Of a DNA stretch of 64,000 bases, positions 1-11,324 are shown in pieces. The position numbers were made by a program, and so were the translations under genes. The notes under the pieces are model-generated. The model was given only the letters and a program-made list of their open reading frames with translations. It made no database searches and was not told the origin of the DNA. The first letter of the stretch is position 1, and the number at the start of each line of letters is the position of its first letter. The DNA comes from Symbiodinium microadriaticum (taxonomy: Eukaryota > Sar > Dinophyceae > Suessiales > Symbiodiniaceae), in the NCBI GenBank assembly GCA_001939145.1, contig LSRX01000697.1, positions 1 through 64,000 of the forward strand. Reading direction: 5' to 3'.

Positions 1-2574
1 TTGGAAGCGAATTGCAAGCTCTTCTGAGCCCCTACAAGAGTGCTGCCTGTTGGCGAGAGAGTCCACTATTGAGAAGCTTCGAAGTAAAGAATTCTGACCT
101 ATGGCTTCAAATGGGCCCAGCAAGTGCTGTGTGTGGGGAGCTGGGTCTACCCTCCCTAGAGAGAGCATTTGACCATGTCATCATGCCAACACAAAATTTT
201 TCGAGCTTCGGATTTTATTCATGCTTTGCCACCACGTCTAACGACTGTTTCACACAGTATGTGTTTGTAGCACCGTTTGTAGCATCTTTTGTCTCGTTCG
301 TTGAACCAATCCCGCACAAAAACTTGGTAGCCTCTTTTGAACACCCGCAGAGCCAAACTCTTCGTCGTGGTGATTTTTAGCGCAGAGTGAGTAGTTTTTG
401 TTGATTTTTTCAGGCAATCATCGACAATTTCGTTCGAATTGGGAGCTGTCCATGAGAAAACTTGTTGTGTAAGCCATCCATTTCCAAAATTAAATGAGAA
501 GGTGTTCTGAGTGTTGCATGTCCGTTGATCGCAAAACGACTTCCTTGTTAAAAGCAAGTGCGCATTGCTTGCAGGCTTTTCGGCATTTTGACGTGGCAGA
601 GTGGAGATCTTTTTGTTGGCACCATCATTTACAATTTGCAACAGTCATGGCTTGATTTTTTTCGTCACGTCCAAACTGTGGAGTTTTATTTTCCCCGTAG
701 TGAAGAATCAATTCGAAGAATCGAAAGCATCATCTTCGGTTTTCAAGGCGCAAATTCCGTTCACAATCCTGACGCTACCGTTGGTCGTCATCGGGCACTT
801 TGCTGCCATTCATAAGTTGAAGTTAGACTCAGACGTGGATGTTATGTCGCAAGCCACGAGGATGGTCGATGTTGCCGTATGCGACAGTTTAGCATCTCTC
901 ACAGCGCCCGGGGGCTGGAGGGGCGCAAACACGTTGCGACTGGAACCAGAGTCCAGTAAGCTGGCCGCAATGACGTTTGCACAATGCAGACCCCTGATTA
1001 GTAAACCCTATTCTGAAAGGGCTTGTTTTTCGGATCCATAATTTATAACTTGTAGTCCTTTTTGCGGGTTTTTTGTCAGATGATTACTTCGTATGGAAGC
1101 AAGTGTTGGTTCGCTGCATCGCATCGGATGTATGAATTTCAGGTATGGGTTCTGGCCCATGAGCATCGAAATCGCGCCAATTCGCGAGGACGAGGTTTGG
1201 ATGCACGTCCAAGTGACAAAGTTTAGTTGCAATGAGCACCGGAGTGTGAGCATTGATGCGCATGTGTGTTTTCCGTGAGGCCGGGGCGCTGGGTCGAACG
1301 ACAACGCCCGAACCGACAGGTAGGACGATGCGCAAGACCGAGGGGACCCGCAGCCATGCATGCATGGCTGCAGGAGGACTATGGTTCTTTCGCAAGACCT
1401 TTAAGCTGATATGTTGAACACGAGGAGACTCATGTTCCCGTGTCACATCCGTAGCAATGTTTGCTTTCTGCTTCCAAGTCGTCTTTGCCAGCCGCTCCTT
1501 TGCAGGTCCCGCAAGGTACAGCTGGCAAAAGCGCTCGCCAGGCCGGTGTTGGAATTCCTCGGTGTGCACGTTTTGGGAACAGAAAGCTTCTGCGGACAAG
1601 GAAGCTCCAGAAGCTTAAGAAGCCGCACTGCACATCTAGCTGTGATGTCATGTTGCCTGGAAGGTGCTGCCTCCTTGAGTCCTATCGGGTCTCCAGCCCC
1701 CAACAAAGAGGCGCGAGTGCAGTGGCATACACTGGCCGTGCAAGTTGTTGGTGACAGCAGCTAGCAGCTAGCACGTCTCACAGGCCGAGCAGCTGTTGTC
1801 GGACCAGGCAGCTGAAGCCAAACATTTCGACAATTGAGCTACGGAGTGGTGTGTGACCTGGTATCCAGTTCTGTGGGTCAATCCTGCCGGAGCAGTAGTT
1901 TCTTGACGGCATGGCACCCTTTTCCGATTCAGGTAAATCGCTCATGACCCCGCGAAGAACAGTGTACTGGTGTTTCTCACATGCACAGCTTCTATGTCTT
2001 GCGCCAACAACATGCCAGGATCGACCGCATGCCAATAGCTTCACTTTCGGCGATCCCTTCCGTGCGCAGGATGGTTCGTACTGTTTTGGGGTCATGTTGC
2101 TGCTCATAGACATCGTTTCTACAGCGAGGAGCGGCCGAACTCCGCCCCTGCCGAGCGTGGTCTCGGTGCGGCACTTGAAGACTACGACCGGGCTTGTTCG
2201 TTCGTGCTCTTGATGCTTCTGGTGGTTCCCATGTGGTGCAGATATCTTATCTGTGTGGCTGTGTGACGATTCTTATGACTTGCGCACCAAGGGATGCTGT
2301 CACCGCCGCTCGTAGGGGGCGCTGCAGCCTTGGCATTGGAATTGTCGAGTTGAGATGTCGTCTAAATTGGAAAGGGGTCACATCTTGGCACACATCTGTT
2401 AAGTGCAGTCGTGTGGCACCGGAGTGCCTGCGTGCTAAGGATCATGACTCCGCTTTGGAAGAGGCACTGGATTCATTGGTTCTTATGGATATTGCGTCGA
2501 GCATGTAGAGCGGTGAAGCTAGCTACCGACTCTAATGCGAGTTCCACAAGCAAAGCCCAGAAGGCTTTTCATTC
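1..2574. other. No supported gene
   Basis: I see no repeat motif, protein family or convincing chain of exons on either strand here. Open frames are short (under 175 codons), overlap in several frames and lack biased composition. The segment could hold promoter or intergenic DNA upstream of the first gene, or exons too short to recognise by eye. Confidence 0.5.
1350..1371. repeat. 22-nt perfect palindrome
   Basis: The arm GCAGCCATGCA is followed directly by its exact reverse complement, with no spacer. The centre is an alternating ATGCATGCAT tract. It could extrude a small cruciform or bind a dimeric protein; no function is shown. Confidence 0.9.
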
Positions 2575-3317
2575 TTGTTTTCAAACATCCCGGAACCAGC
2601 CTTGCAGAACTTGTCCTCCTGTATGTCTGTATCATGTTGCCTGCGGAAGCGATCTTGCTGCCATTTCAAGTTTTGTCTTCGACAAGTCTTTGAGAAACTT
2701 CGCTTTTTTCACTGTCTAGCCATGGCATGTGTCGAATGGCAGGCGCATGCACGAAGGATGCCCGCACAGGCTGGTCGGAGTATTATGTTCACGAGCCAGT
2801 GCCAAGTTGAGCACACTCCAATTGCGAAAGTGTTTGAGTTGGGTTGGCGTACTGTAGCTGGGCCACTGAAGCGATTGTCTGTCTTGTGGCTATGCCGGTA
2901 CCTCGTTTGCTCCTTTTGCATACCAGTCAGGCGTCCAAAACGTCCGGGCCCGAGCAATCGGAAGTTGGATGTAGCGGTTCTGTCTCGTTCGTCCACTGTG
3001 ATCTTTCCGAGTTCCTGGATAGAAGCAAGAGATTCATTGCAAAGACTGCAGATCTGTGTGTTCAGGCTATCTCCGGAGCAGCGGTTATCTCCGGAGCATC
3101 CAACATTCCATCCGCAACCTCAAAGGCCATGCTCCAAATGCCCACAACTCATCGATTACTCGAGAAGAGCTTGGCTGTCCTTGCTCATACGGTCCTGTGT
3201 CAGTCTGCTTCGCGGGTGCAGGCACTGGGTGACTTCACTTCTCGAGTCGGAAGCGTCTCCGAATTTGCAAAGCTGCGGCCCCGAGATGCGTCCGGAGGTG
3301 CTGTCTTGATACTTTAG
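2575..3317 (+). CDS. Candidate coding region, unknown product
   Basis: Two long open frames overlap on the + strand: 2575-3309 (244 codons) and 2844-3317 (157 codons). The second is richer in A, S and L and reads more like protein, for example SVSEFAKLRPRDASGG near its end. I recognise no domain in either. It lies about 300 bases upstream of gene A on the same strand and could be the end of a preceding gene. An untranslated region or chance open frame is equally possible. Confidence 0.2.
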
Positions 3318-3624
3318 GCTGACACTTGTCGATGGACAGAAGGAAGCACTGGCAACGGCAGCGAAGCTTCGGGTAGCAGGAAGATGTGACGACAGAACAG
3401 CTTTCAGGCAAATACTGATCAGTGCAAGCCTTTCTTGATATCTGGGCGGCTGCTGGACTAGGCAGAAGCATCTGAGCAGCGCCGTGTCATGATGCAGAAG
3501 CAGTGTCGAGACTTCACTCGAAGGAGTGATTTAGGTACCTGGTCATGGCGATAGCAGAGTTCGCCGCAGCCTTTGCAGGCTTTATCAGGACCTGACAACC
3601 AGACTCCTGGAACCTACGGAACGT

Positions 3625-6600
3625 ATGACTTTGGCGCTTTCTGTGTCTTTGCTTAGCGGGCACAGTGCATCGGTGAATCTGGAGAAGCACTGCTCTGTGG
3701 AAGACCTGAGAAAGATTGCGGAGGCAAAGCTGGAGACTCACTTGGGTGTGCTCGTAGCGCAAGGAGAGTCTCGAGCACCTGGGTTAGCCTCGGAAAGCCA
3801 AAGTTTTAGCTTTGCTAGATGGTCGTCTCATGCCGTGTCAGTGGAATCCCTTTGCTCTGCAGTCTGTTACCAAGGCATTACATGACTCGAGTACGCTGCA
3901 CGGCGAAGGTCTTCGAAGTGGAGACCTTGTGTGCGCTTTGGCAAGAAAGCCCTCCATCAACATCTTCTCCGGCCGGCAAGCCCATTCCTTCGCGGCGGTT
4001 CGTGAGAACGGAACTGTGTTAACTTGGGGAGAGGAGGAAAGTGGTGGTGATAGCAGTTGCGTACAGAGCCAGCTGGTAGATGTGAAAGAGGTGCATGTGT
4101 CCGTCAGGGCCTGCGCGGCCATTCGAAAAGACGGAGGTGTGGTCACCTGGGGTTGTGAGGATCTTGGAGGTGACAGCAGCGACGTCGAGGACGAACTCTT
4201 CGATGTCCAGCTTATTAGCAGCACCGCCGGTGCATTTGCTGCTTGCAGAGGCCGGGATTTGAGACATTTTCGAGTGGCTGAGAGTTTAGATGCACAGATT
4301 TGACGTGATTTGACTCTAAAGCATGTACTGGCACAGCGGCATAGCATAGTAGCAAGCATAGGACTTCACTTTTTGGCATGATGCGATTTGGAATCTCTTC
4401 GTTGTCAAAGGCGCGGAGAGAAACGCGGTTGTGGGGGGAGGGTGGGCTGCCGAAGGTCCCTGATTCGGCTGGGCGCTTAAGTGCGCGAAAGGCAGCAGTT
4501 GCCCATAAAGGCGACTAGGTCTAGGTGCCTCAGGGCCAGCATCGACCAAGCCAGATCCTCGCAGTGCTAAGCGTAATACTTCAAAGCACCTACCAAAGCC
4601 GACAGGCCCTCTAGAAATGCGGGTAGGCGTGCAAATCCCGCCTGTGCTTGGAGACACCAGAGAGGAGAGGATTCAAGACTGGAATCTGCACTCCAGCATG
4701 CCACCAATATCTCCCAAGCCGCCCGGCCGTCCGGCTTGGGTCGGAGCAGTGCAGATGAAGTTACATCGCGTGCCGCTTGCTTTGTAGCTGCGCTGCAGAG
4801 GTGATGGCTCTGTCGTGACGTGGGGCGATGAGGACTGGGGCGGCGACTGCTCGGATGTCCGCGACAAGCTCACAAAGGTTGTGCAGCTCTGTGGATCGGG
4901 CGCCGCATTTGCAGCCATTTCTGCCAATGGCTCGGTGGTCACCTGGGGATCGGCACCTTCATCTGCCTTTAGCATTTGCAACTTGCTGAGTATAGACCTG
5001 TTGTAGCATTCCGTGAGAATGCCAATCAAAGGCTCGACATGGTGGTGACAGCAGTGCCGTCGCGAACAAGTTGACCGAAGTTGTTCAGATCCAGGCGACT
5101 TCAGCAGCCTTCGCTGCTGTCCGTCGAGACGGCACTGTCATAGTTTGGGGTGATCCCGACATGGGGGCAGACGGAAGTTTGGCTGAAACTCTCAGTCATG
5201 TCCAGCGCATCGAAGCAACGGCTGGGGCCTTCGCTGCAATCCATGATGACGGACATGTCACAGCTTGGGGGCTGAAGGAATTGGGGGGAGATGCAGCCGC
5301 GACACAAGAGCAGCTGCTGCAAGTGCGCAGTGTGCGTGCAAACGGCGGCGCTTTCGCAGCCATTAGGGCGAATGGCACGGTCACGACCTGGGGCGATTCT
5401 GATTCTCGGTGGCAGGTCGGGTACTAAGTATCTAAACAGCACAGCAATGGCGCTTCAGGACGTTATCGCTTCGCTGTGTGTTTCGGTTTGTTCTGTGCAA
5501 TCGCAGAGAGCAGATATTGCGAGGGGAGCGGAACTTCTGCACAGGTGTCCCGAGCCGTCGTCCCGGGTAAGTTTTCGTCGGTGGTCGGTAGGATTCTGAT
5601 GCTGCTTCACATGTCGTTCAGCTTTTGTATGAGATCGACAGTGACTTAACAAACTCCCATTGCAAGAATAGTAGTTGTGCTTTCTGGGACTGTGCCAGGC
5701 AGTACTCTAGAACGGAAGGGGCCTTGTCCAACGATCGAATTTTGAACGGGCAAAGACAAATGCAAGATCCGGTTTCGCAGAAGTGGCCCAACTTCTATCT
5801 GATGTGCGGCTTTCCGCTGTATCTGTCGACGGACCATAGTGCTGGAATTTGTGTACGGGTCCGACTGTGAGTTCATAGAGTCGGTCGGTGCCTTGCGGCT
5901 GCGACGGCTTGAGCCTGAGGAGTACGGTGGCAACAGTAGTTGCGTCCGAGACAACCTCGTGGACGTGGTCGAGGCTGCTGGTGACCATGTTCCAGTTACG
6001 TACTAGTTTCTTCTTTGATTACAGTCCACAGCCTCCTCTCGGACATGTCGCTTTTGCAACCTCATCATTTGGCTTTGCTAAACATTGCTCCATGCGGGAC
6101 GGTCGTGTGGGCTTGTCCTTCCAGCATCTCACAGACAGCACGTGTATTTGTGCCTTCGGACATTTTCACTGGTGAGTCGCGGGTCCATTGTTGGATGCAA
6201 GCACCCAATAAGCAAAGAGATCTCGTTACGCATGTTGATTCTGTTGTTGGCATCTAGGCCCACATACTTGCCGAGTTAAAAGCCTTTTCAGCTTTCCAGG
6301 TGGCTGCCACAGAGAGAGCCTTCGCTGCGCTCAAGGTGGGCACCCGAAGCCTTCCCTGTCATTGGACCAAGGCATTGACATGTAACGACATTTGTAGGGC
6401 TGCTACAGAAATCGGCGGCTTTATTTGTTGTGTCGACAGCTGCAAAATCCTCTTCTCACAGCAGGTTGACGGTACAGTCGTGACCTGGGGTCATCCAGAA
6501 TATGGCGGTGACAGCTCGCGGGTTCAGGAGAGCCGGACTGTTTTGCTCCAGCCAGCACTTGTGGCTCCCTTAGGCCACAGAGGTGCTACCGTAAAGATGA

Positions 6601-6993
6601 CGTTTGCTGTCTAGGAGAGGCTGATGATGGTGCAGCAGGCTGGCTCATGACATTCAGTTCAGCAGTCCTGTCCCGCTTAGAGCAAGGAAGTTTCGCGCAC
6701 CAAAGGCATTGCTCAACCCGACCTGCATTCTCATGCTGTGCGGGGGGGCGTCAGTGTGTAGTCCCGGGTGCAGGTAGTGGCGTCCGGTGGAGCCTTTGCA
6801 GCTTTGACTGGCTTTGATTCGTTGGTGTCTCGACAGTCATTTGAGTTGTAACCCTGCCTCTTCTTGCACCTCCAGAGTTTGACAAACGCAACACCGGTCC
6901 CAGGTGACCTGGGGCCATGAAGACTGTGGAAACATGGCGGCTCGGATGGGAACTGCTGAATCCTCTTCTGAAGCGAACCGCAGATCTCGATGA
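3625..6993 (+). CDS. Ubiquitin-like domain plus RCC1-like repeat protein (gene A)
   Basis: Multi-exon gene read by holding the internal repeat spacing constant. Proposed exons: 3625-3774, 3875-4250, 4801-4952, 5032-5400, 5920-5973, 6300-6335, 6465-about 6551, 6774-6824, 6904-6993. The first about 75 residues resemble a ubiquitin-like fold: MTLALSVSLLSG strand, then SVEDLRKIAEAKL helix, then GLRSGDLV. Nine repeats of 40-41 residues follow. Each has an AFAAI core, six residues, VTWG, four residues, then GGDSS and a QL..V segment (RCC1/BLIP-II-like propeller units). The start is chosen because the ATG aligns with ATG 11325 of paralogue B and the next 11 residues match. Intron donors are mostly GC (3775, 4251, 4953, 5974), one GA (5401) and GT (6336, 6825). 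The donor after the seventh exon is not resolved. RCC1-like propellers usually bind proteins or nucleotides; pairing with a ubiquitin-like domain hints at ubiquitin signalling, but I see no HECT or RING domain. The stop at 6991 may be inside an intron, because a coiled-coil frame follows. Confidence 0.82.
3775..3874 (+). other. Intron in ubiquitin-like domain, GC donor, absent from paralogue
   Basis: Removing these 100 bases joins ..VAQGESR to ALHDSSTLHG.. and restores the spacing seen in gene B, where the same part of the domain (LGILV to STLQ, 11 residues between) is read without interruption. The intron begins GCAC and the downstream exon begins GCAT. Its ends are CGA|GC and AAG|GC. Confidence 0.7.
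4251..4800 (+). other. 550-nt intron with 8-nt direct repeats at its ends
   Basis: Splicing joins ..AFAAC-R to GDGSVVTWG.. and gives exact repeat spacing. The intron starts GCCGGG (a GC donor) and ends CAGAG. The sequence TGCAGAGG occurs at 4244-4251 and again at 4794-4801, straddling both splice sites like a target-site duplication. The minus strand of this intron carries a 113-codon open frame with no recognisable content. Confidence 0.65.
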
Positions 6994-7430
6994 ATCCTCT
7001 ATTCTATTGACACGAAAGGTTGATCTCGAGGTTCAGCTGTGTTCGGGGCTTTCCAAGGACAACGGCGAATTGGAGCATCAGCTCCTGGAGTCTTCGAAAG
7101 ACCTACAAGGCAAGTGGGCATGGCATGACCAGGGCAAGCAAGCCGCCAGCAGCTGCCTAGAACGGATCTAGCATGATCTAGCTCATTCAGCAGAGAGATG
7201 CAGAGAGCATCTCGCTTCCGCAGGAGACGGCTGAGCAGCGAGATCGAGAGATCAGCCTGCTCGTGGCAGAGAGCCTGATGCCAAGCAAGCACCGGTTCTG
7301 AATCCGGATGCAGTTTAGAAGCTCGTAGGTCAGACTCAGGCTAAGGCCAAGAGGTGACTGGGAGTGTGACCGGGGAGCTGCTATTGAAGTTTACAGGATC
7401 AGATTCCCAGTTCGCACAGATCATCCGATA
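6980..7430 (+). CDS. Candidate coiled-coil exons after gene A
   Basis: Three + strand stretches in different frames read as charged helix. They are 7009-7110 (DLEVQLCSGLSKDNGELEH), 7186-7300 (DAESISLPQETAEQRDREIS) and 7352-7430 (EVTGSVTGELLLKFTGSD). Frame changes between them imply introns or decay. The first overlaps the last RCC1-like exon in another frame, so the coil is either the C-terminus of gene A reached by an alternative splice, or a separate small gene. Heptad-like spacing of L is visible, but I recognise no family. Confidence 0.35.
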
Positions 7431-8651
7431 ATGAGCCTGAATTCGGCTGTGCTCGGCTGCATCTTCTCTCGACTTACTTCTGCCGGTGTAGATCGCATAA
7501 GGATCTGAGCCAGGGCCAGAACATGTTAGTGGCGCTCTTGCAAAGAATGCTACTCAACATGCCACTTTTGTTACCATGATATGATATGAGGTATGACTTA
7601 GCATGTGTTGTTACAACTTAATACAATGGTATGACAAAGCGCTTGTTCAAACAAAGCTCTGGATGCCTCCTTGCAGTCATGCTCCTCACGAGAACCTCTA
7701 CGCGACCCACGACCCAGGAATGTGGCAAAGTGTGTGGACAATTGTCACCGAGTTTCCCTAAAGCATAAAGGAGCAACATTCCAGTGTTTTGAGCGTTGTC
7801 AATGCTTTACACGGGTGTTATCGCAGCGAAATTGTGTGCATCAAGTGACGTCTTCGCTGAGAGGGCAAACGACACCATACACACATCCAGCACATGGTCC
7901 GAGTTCACAGGTCTGGCCGGTACTCATGCTTGCACGTAGGTTGAGCATGCAATCGGCCTCCGTAGAGCCTTGCCTTCACTCCCATTTCTGGCTCTGGATT
8001 TCGATTAGTTCCCGGCTTGTATAGATCTGCCACAGATGCGGTGGTCGCCGCCACTGTCGTCACTGCCAGTGCCAGTGCAAACTCGATGTATCTTCAAAGG
8101 CAAGAAGACTGCCACAGTCTATGTGGCTGCCTCACGTTTGCACGTCTTCAACTTTCAGACAGGTCAGATCTCTTCTCCTTTGTTCTCTTCGTCGCCATGG
8201 TGTTGCTTTCTGCTTGGAGTCCGCCGATGAGGTTTGAGCCTTTCTTGTTCAGGCGTTTTGCTTAGATTGGCATGTAGACCTGCCGCATTACTTCACCTTT
8301 CTTTCATGTGATGATGCGGTCAACTCTCGTTCGTTCGCCGTTGGTAGCAGGAGCGTCATCATCTTGCCTAGAGGATACGAGTGCGAGATGGGTGGACGTT
8401 TGCCCCTTGCCAGGGGTTGTATCTCGCCCGATCATGCCTGACATCGACCGATGATCACTGGAACTTGTTCAATCTGCCTGTCTGGTCGTTTGTTCCTTCG
8501 CATTCAGTGTGTATGGTCGTGGTTTTCTGTTGGATCGACACCACTTATTTGGATTTTGGGGTCTCGAAGTAAGCCTGCAGTTGTCAGCTGGTAGTTGATC
8601 TAAGCCTCCATGAGCTATGCCATACTTTGTATGAACGGCCAACTACATAGC

Positions 8652-8688
8652 TAAATATGTCTTCGCGAAAGTTCCGCAATGGTGCCGC
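8652..8688. repeat. 37-nt dispersed repeat, copy 1
   Basis: This shares about 32 of 37 bases with 10120-10156. Both start TAAATATG, carry CTTCGCGAAA in the middle and end in GGTGCCGC or GGTGGCGC. The shared block may be the edge of a dispersed element. Confidence 0.7.
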
Positions 8689-8771
8689 TAAATTTAGTTT
8701 ATTGTGAAAGTTATCTGTTTAGCCTACTTGCCGTATTATTACTATTACAAGTATTGTTGCTGGTGCCAGCA

Positions 8772-8813
8772 CTTCCTTCCTTCCTTCCTTCCTTCCTTCC
8801 TTCCTTCCTTCCT
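8772..8813. repeat. (CCTT)n microsatellite
   Basis: About ten perfect tetranucleotide units. The polyserine/leucine-like open frames through it (8679-8916) are a composition effect. Confidence 0.95.
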
Positions 8814-9334
8814 CTCGTGGCGCAAACGTTCGAGAACGTCTTTGCGTGGGTGCATGTCTGGGACACGGCAGTCAACAAGGACAGCTAAACCCTACGAGGA
8901 GCGTGGGCCCATATGAACAAAAGTCAAAAAGTTAAAAAACATACAACACGTGCCTCGCCCGGGCCGGTAGCCTTATTGAGCGGCGAGAATTACGACACAC
9001 AGCAGCAATGCTGCATCAATCACTAGTGGCATCGCTTCATGTGCAATCTGAAATTAGAGAACTGATCATCGCTGGCTGCTCTCATACTTGATGGTGCCAG
9101 ACAGTCGCGACTTTGAAAATGAACGAGTTTGTCACGAATCGCCACATCTCGCTGAGGAAGAAAGATAGGTTCTCTCTGAAACGCCACATCCCCAGTTTTG
9201 ATGCTACAGACTCATGTAAAGTTTCATGCCCGTGCCGCGAAGGTATGTCGCTCCGAACTCATTTAGTCCAAAGGGATCCCTTATGTGGTAGGGCTAGTAC
9301 TATTACCATTGCTATCACTAGAACAAATTACCAT

Positions 9335-9335
<1 letters not shown>

Positions 9336-9409
<74 letters not shown>

Positions 9410-9485
9410 TTCTACGACAACTACCACTACTACTTCTACGACGACGACGACGACGAACGACGACGACGACGACGACGACGACGAG

Positions 9486-9550
<65 letters not shown>
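9336..9550. repeat. (TAC)n / (GAC)n trinucleotide microsatellite
   Basis: Two blocks of pure TAC units flank degenerate TTC/TAC and a GAC block at about 9437-9485. No stop arises in any frame of the pure tract, which explains the long poly-Y, poly-T and poly-L frames here. I do not call them genes. Confidence 0.97.
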
Positions 9551-9551
<1 letters not shown>

Positions 9552-9892
9552 CGTTAGTGCTACTTCTACTGTTACTAGTACTGGTACTAGTTATCAGACA
9601 GCAAAGCTGTGCGCCTACGAAGGTGCCGGGGCGAGTGCTCTAGTCGCAACCGCCGCCTGGTAGTCTCGACGAATGCTGCGCTCAAAGCTACAAAGCTATT
9701 ACTAGTGCTGCTACTATTTTAATGTTGCTACCCTCAGTGTAAGCAACGACAGGCCCAAAAATTAGGTTCCCGTACAGGGTTTAGCGAGTAAGTTCCGCGT
9801 CAGTGACGATAAAGTCGACGTGGTCAGATGAAGGCCACCCCCCCATGGACTCCAACCCTAAGGCAACACTGCAGAAGCTCTGCAGCCTGTAG

Positions 9893-10083
9893 GAAAGGCT
9901 CCCAGAAACTCTCAACCAATTATGCCCGCAAAATGATTGCAATCGAGAGAAACCAGGAAACTTTGTCAATAATCTCAACCTTAAGACGGCTGGGTGGCTT
10001 CTACGCAGCCCTGAAACCCCTAGAAAGCCTGCCAGAAGCTCTTAGTTATAATGCCCGCAACAACTTGTCATCGAGAAGCTTGT
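9893..10083. repeat. Degenerate direct repeat, period about 129 bp
   Basis: The segments beginning at about 9893 and 10022 can be aligned over about 60 bases at roughly 70 per cent identity by eye. Both contain CCAGAA(A/G)CTCT, then ATGCCCGCAA, then ATCGAGA. This is an old tandem duplication or two copies of a repetitive element. Confidence 0.5.
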
Positions 10084-10119
10084 AGCTTATAACTTAGGGT
10101 TCTAACTTGCAAAGGTGTG

Positions 10120-10156
10120 TAAATATGCCTTCGCGAAAATTTCGCGATGGTGGCGC
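10120..10156. repeat. 37-nt dispersed repeat, copy 2, with hairpin
   Basis: Second copy of the block at 8652-8688. Here the arms TCGCGAAA and TTTCGCGA flank one base, so this copy can form a hairpin that copy 1 largely lacks. Confidence 0.7.
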
Positions 10157-11324
10157 ACAAGGTACCTTTTTATTCGTGAAGAAGACAGCCGTGTGAACAC
10201 TGGCACTGCAGATCGTCCCCACTGCCAGCAAGGAATCAGCTGCTGGCACACCTGAACTTTCTTGTGTATTTATGGTGCACCTGGTCTTGCAAGAGTCCCA
10301 GGTCGAAACATGGGTCTTGATACAATAGAGCCGTCGCAGCATGCTTGTTACTTTCGTGAGGTCCGACAGGCGGAGTTGCCCAATGTGTCATCGTCTTGCA
10401 TAGCTGAAAAGATTTTCGCCGCGTCACTTGTGACATTGTGTTTTTGGGCTGCAGGATGGCAAAGCTGCCTTTTCGGTGGTAGAATTCTTTTTTCTTAGAC
10501 GATTGCATTCGAGTGCCTTGCACATCTACGGCTGGCTGCGTCGTATCGCTCTGAGCTGGTCCAACAGAGGCTGGTTGAGCGCATAGTTCGAATGCGACGG
10601 GCTGTCCAACGGTTGTTGCATGTGCACTACTTTTAGTGCCTACTTGCCCGAGGCCGCACACAGAGGCACTTGGTTTCCCGCTTTTGCGTTCAAGTTTCCA
10701 TGTTCCCGTGGCAAGAGTACCTTTTGGCCTCTTGTGGCCTCGTTGTACCATGGATAGCTTTCAGGAGATCTTTCCGGGCCTGGCTTGAAGAAAGCTTTCG
10801 AAAGACCAGGCGTCCTGCAGGTTTGACAAGGAAGAAAGCACCGCGAAGCAACTAGTGTAACTAGTGTTTGCGGTGCAAAGAGCGGAGGCTACAGCATGGA
10901 TCGGCAAGTTCTGCACAAATTCACACATGGCAGACGCCCGAATCCATCAGAAATCCCTCATTCACCCTTGCCGTAAACTCTGTCATGAGAAGAGGCAGAG
11001 CCAGGCATGGGTCATGTGCAGATGAGTCATGACGAGTCGATCGTTTTCAATCAGGCGGGATTCAAGAAAAGGTTCGCATCTCCCGTAAATTTAGCAATCG
11101 GGTTGCTAATCGCTTTAACGCGTTTCGTTCAGGACTCGTCCTGTCATGTGCACGTGCAGAGCATTCGGAGATCAGTGGCTGCTGGGTTACTTCTCTCCTG
11201 TGGCTGGCAGTTCGATGTTCGCTCCCTGCAGCCATTTACGATTCACGCCTCGATAGCGAATCTCTTATTACCCGACGTGCCAGGTGCCGGTTTCACCGCA
11301 CCCCTGCGGTCCTGTGCACCTTGC

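Larger units (their letters stand above)
7431..11006. other. Spacer between genes A and B
   Basis: Mostly microsatellites and degenerate repeats, listed separately. One possible exon lies at about 8077-8161 on the + strand. It reads KGKKTATVYVAASRLHVFNF and is followed by a GT donor-like site; it is isolated and not recognised. A 171-codon minus-strand frame (10236-10751) has no family features. Otherwise nothing is supported. Confidence 0.45.

Noticed and set aside
9113..9643. 176-codon + frame rich in Y and L
   Set aside because: It runs through the TAC/GAC microsatellite, where stops cannot occur; only the repeat makes it long.
10236..10751. 171-codon minus-strand frame upstream of gene B
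   Set aside because: Composition is ordinary, no domain is seen, and a + frame overlaps it. Evidence is too weak to call.
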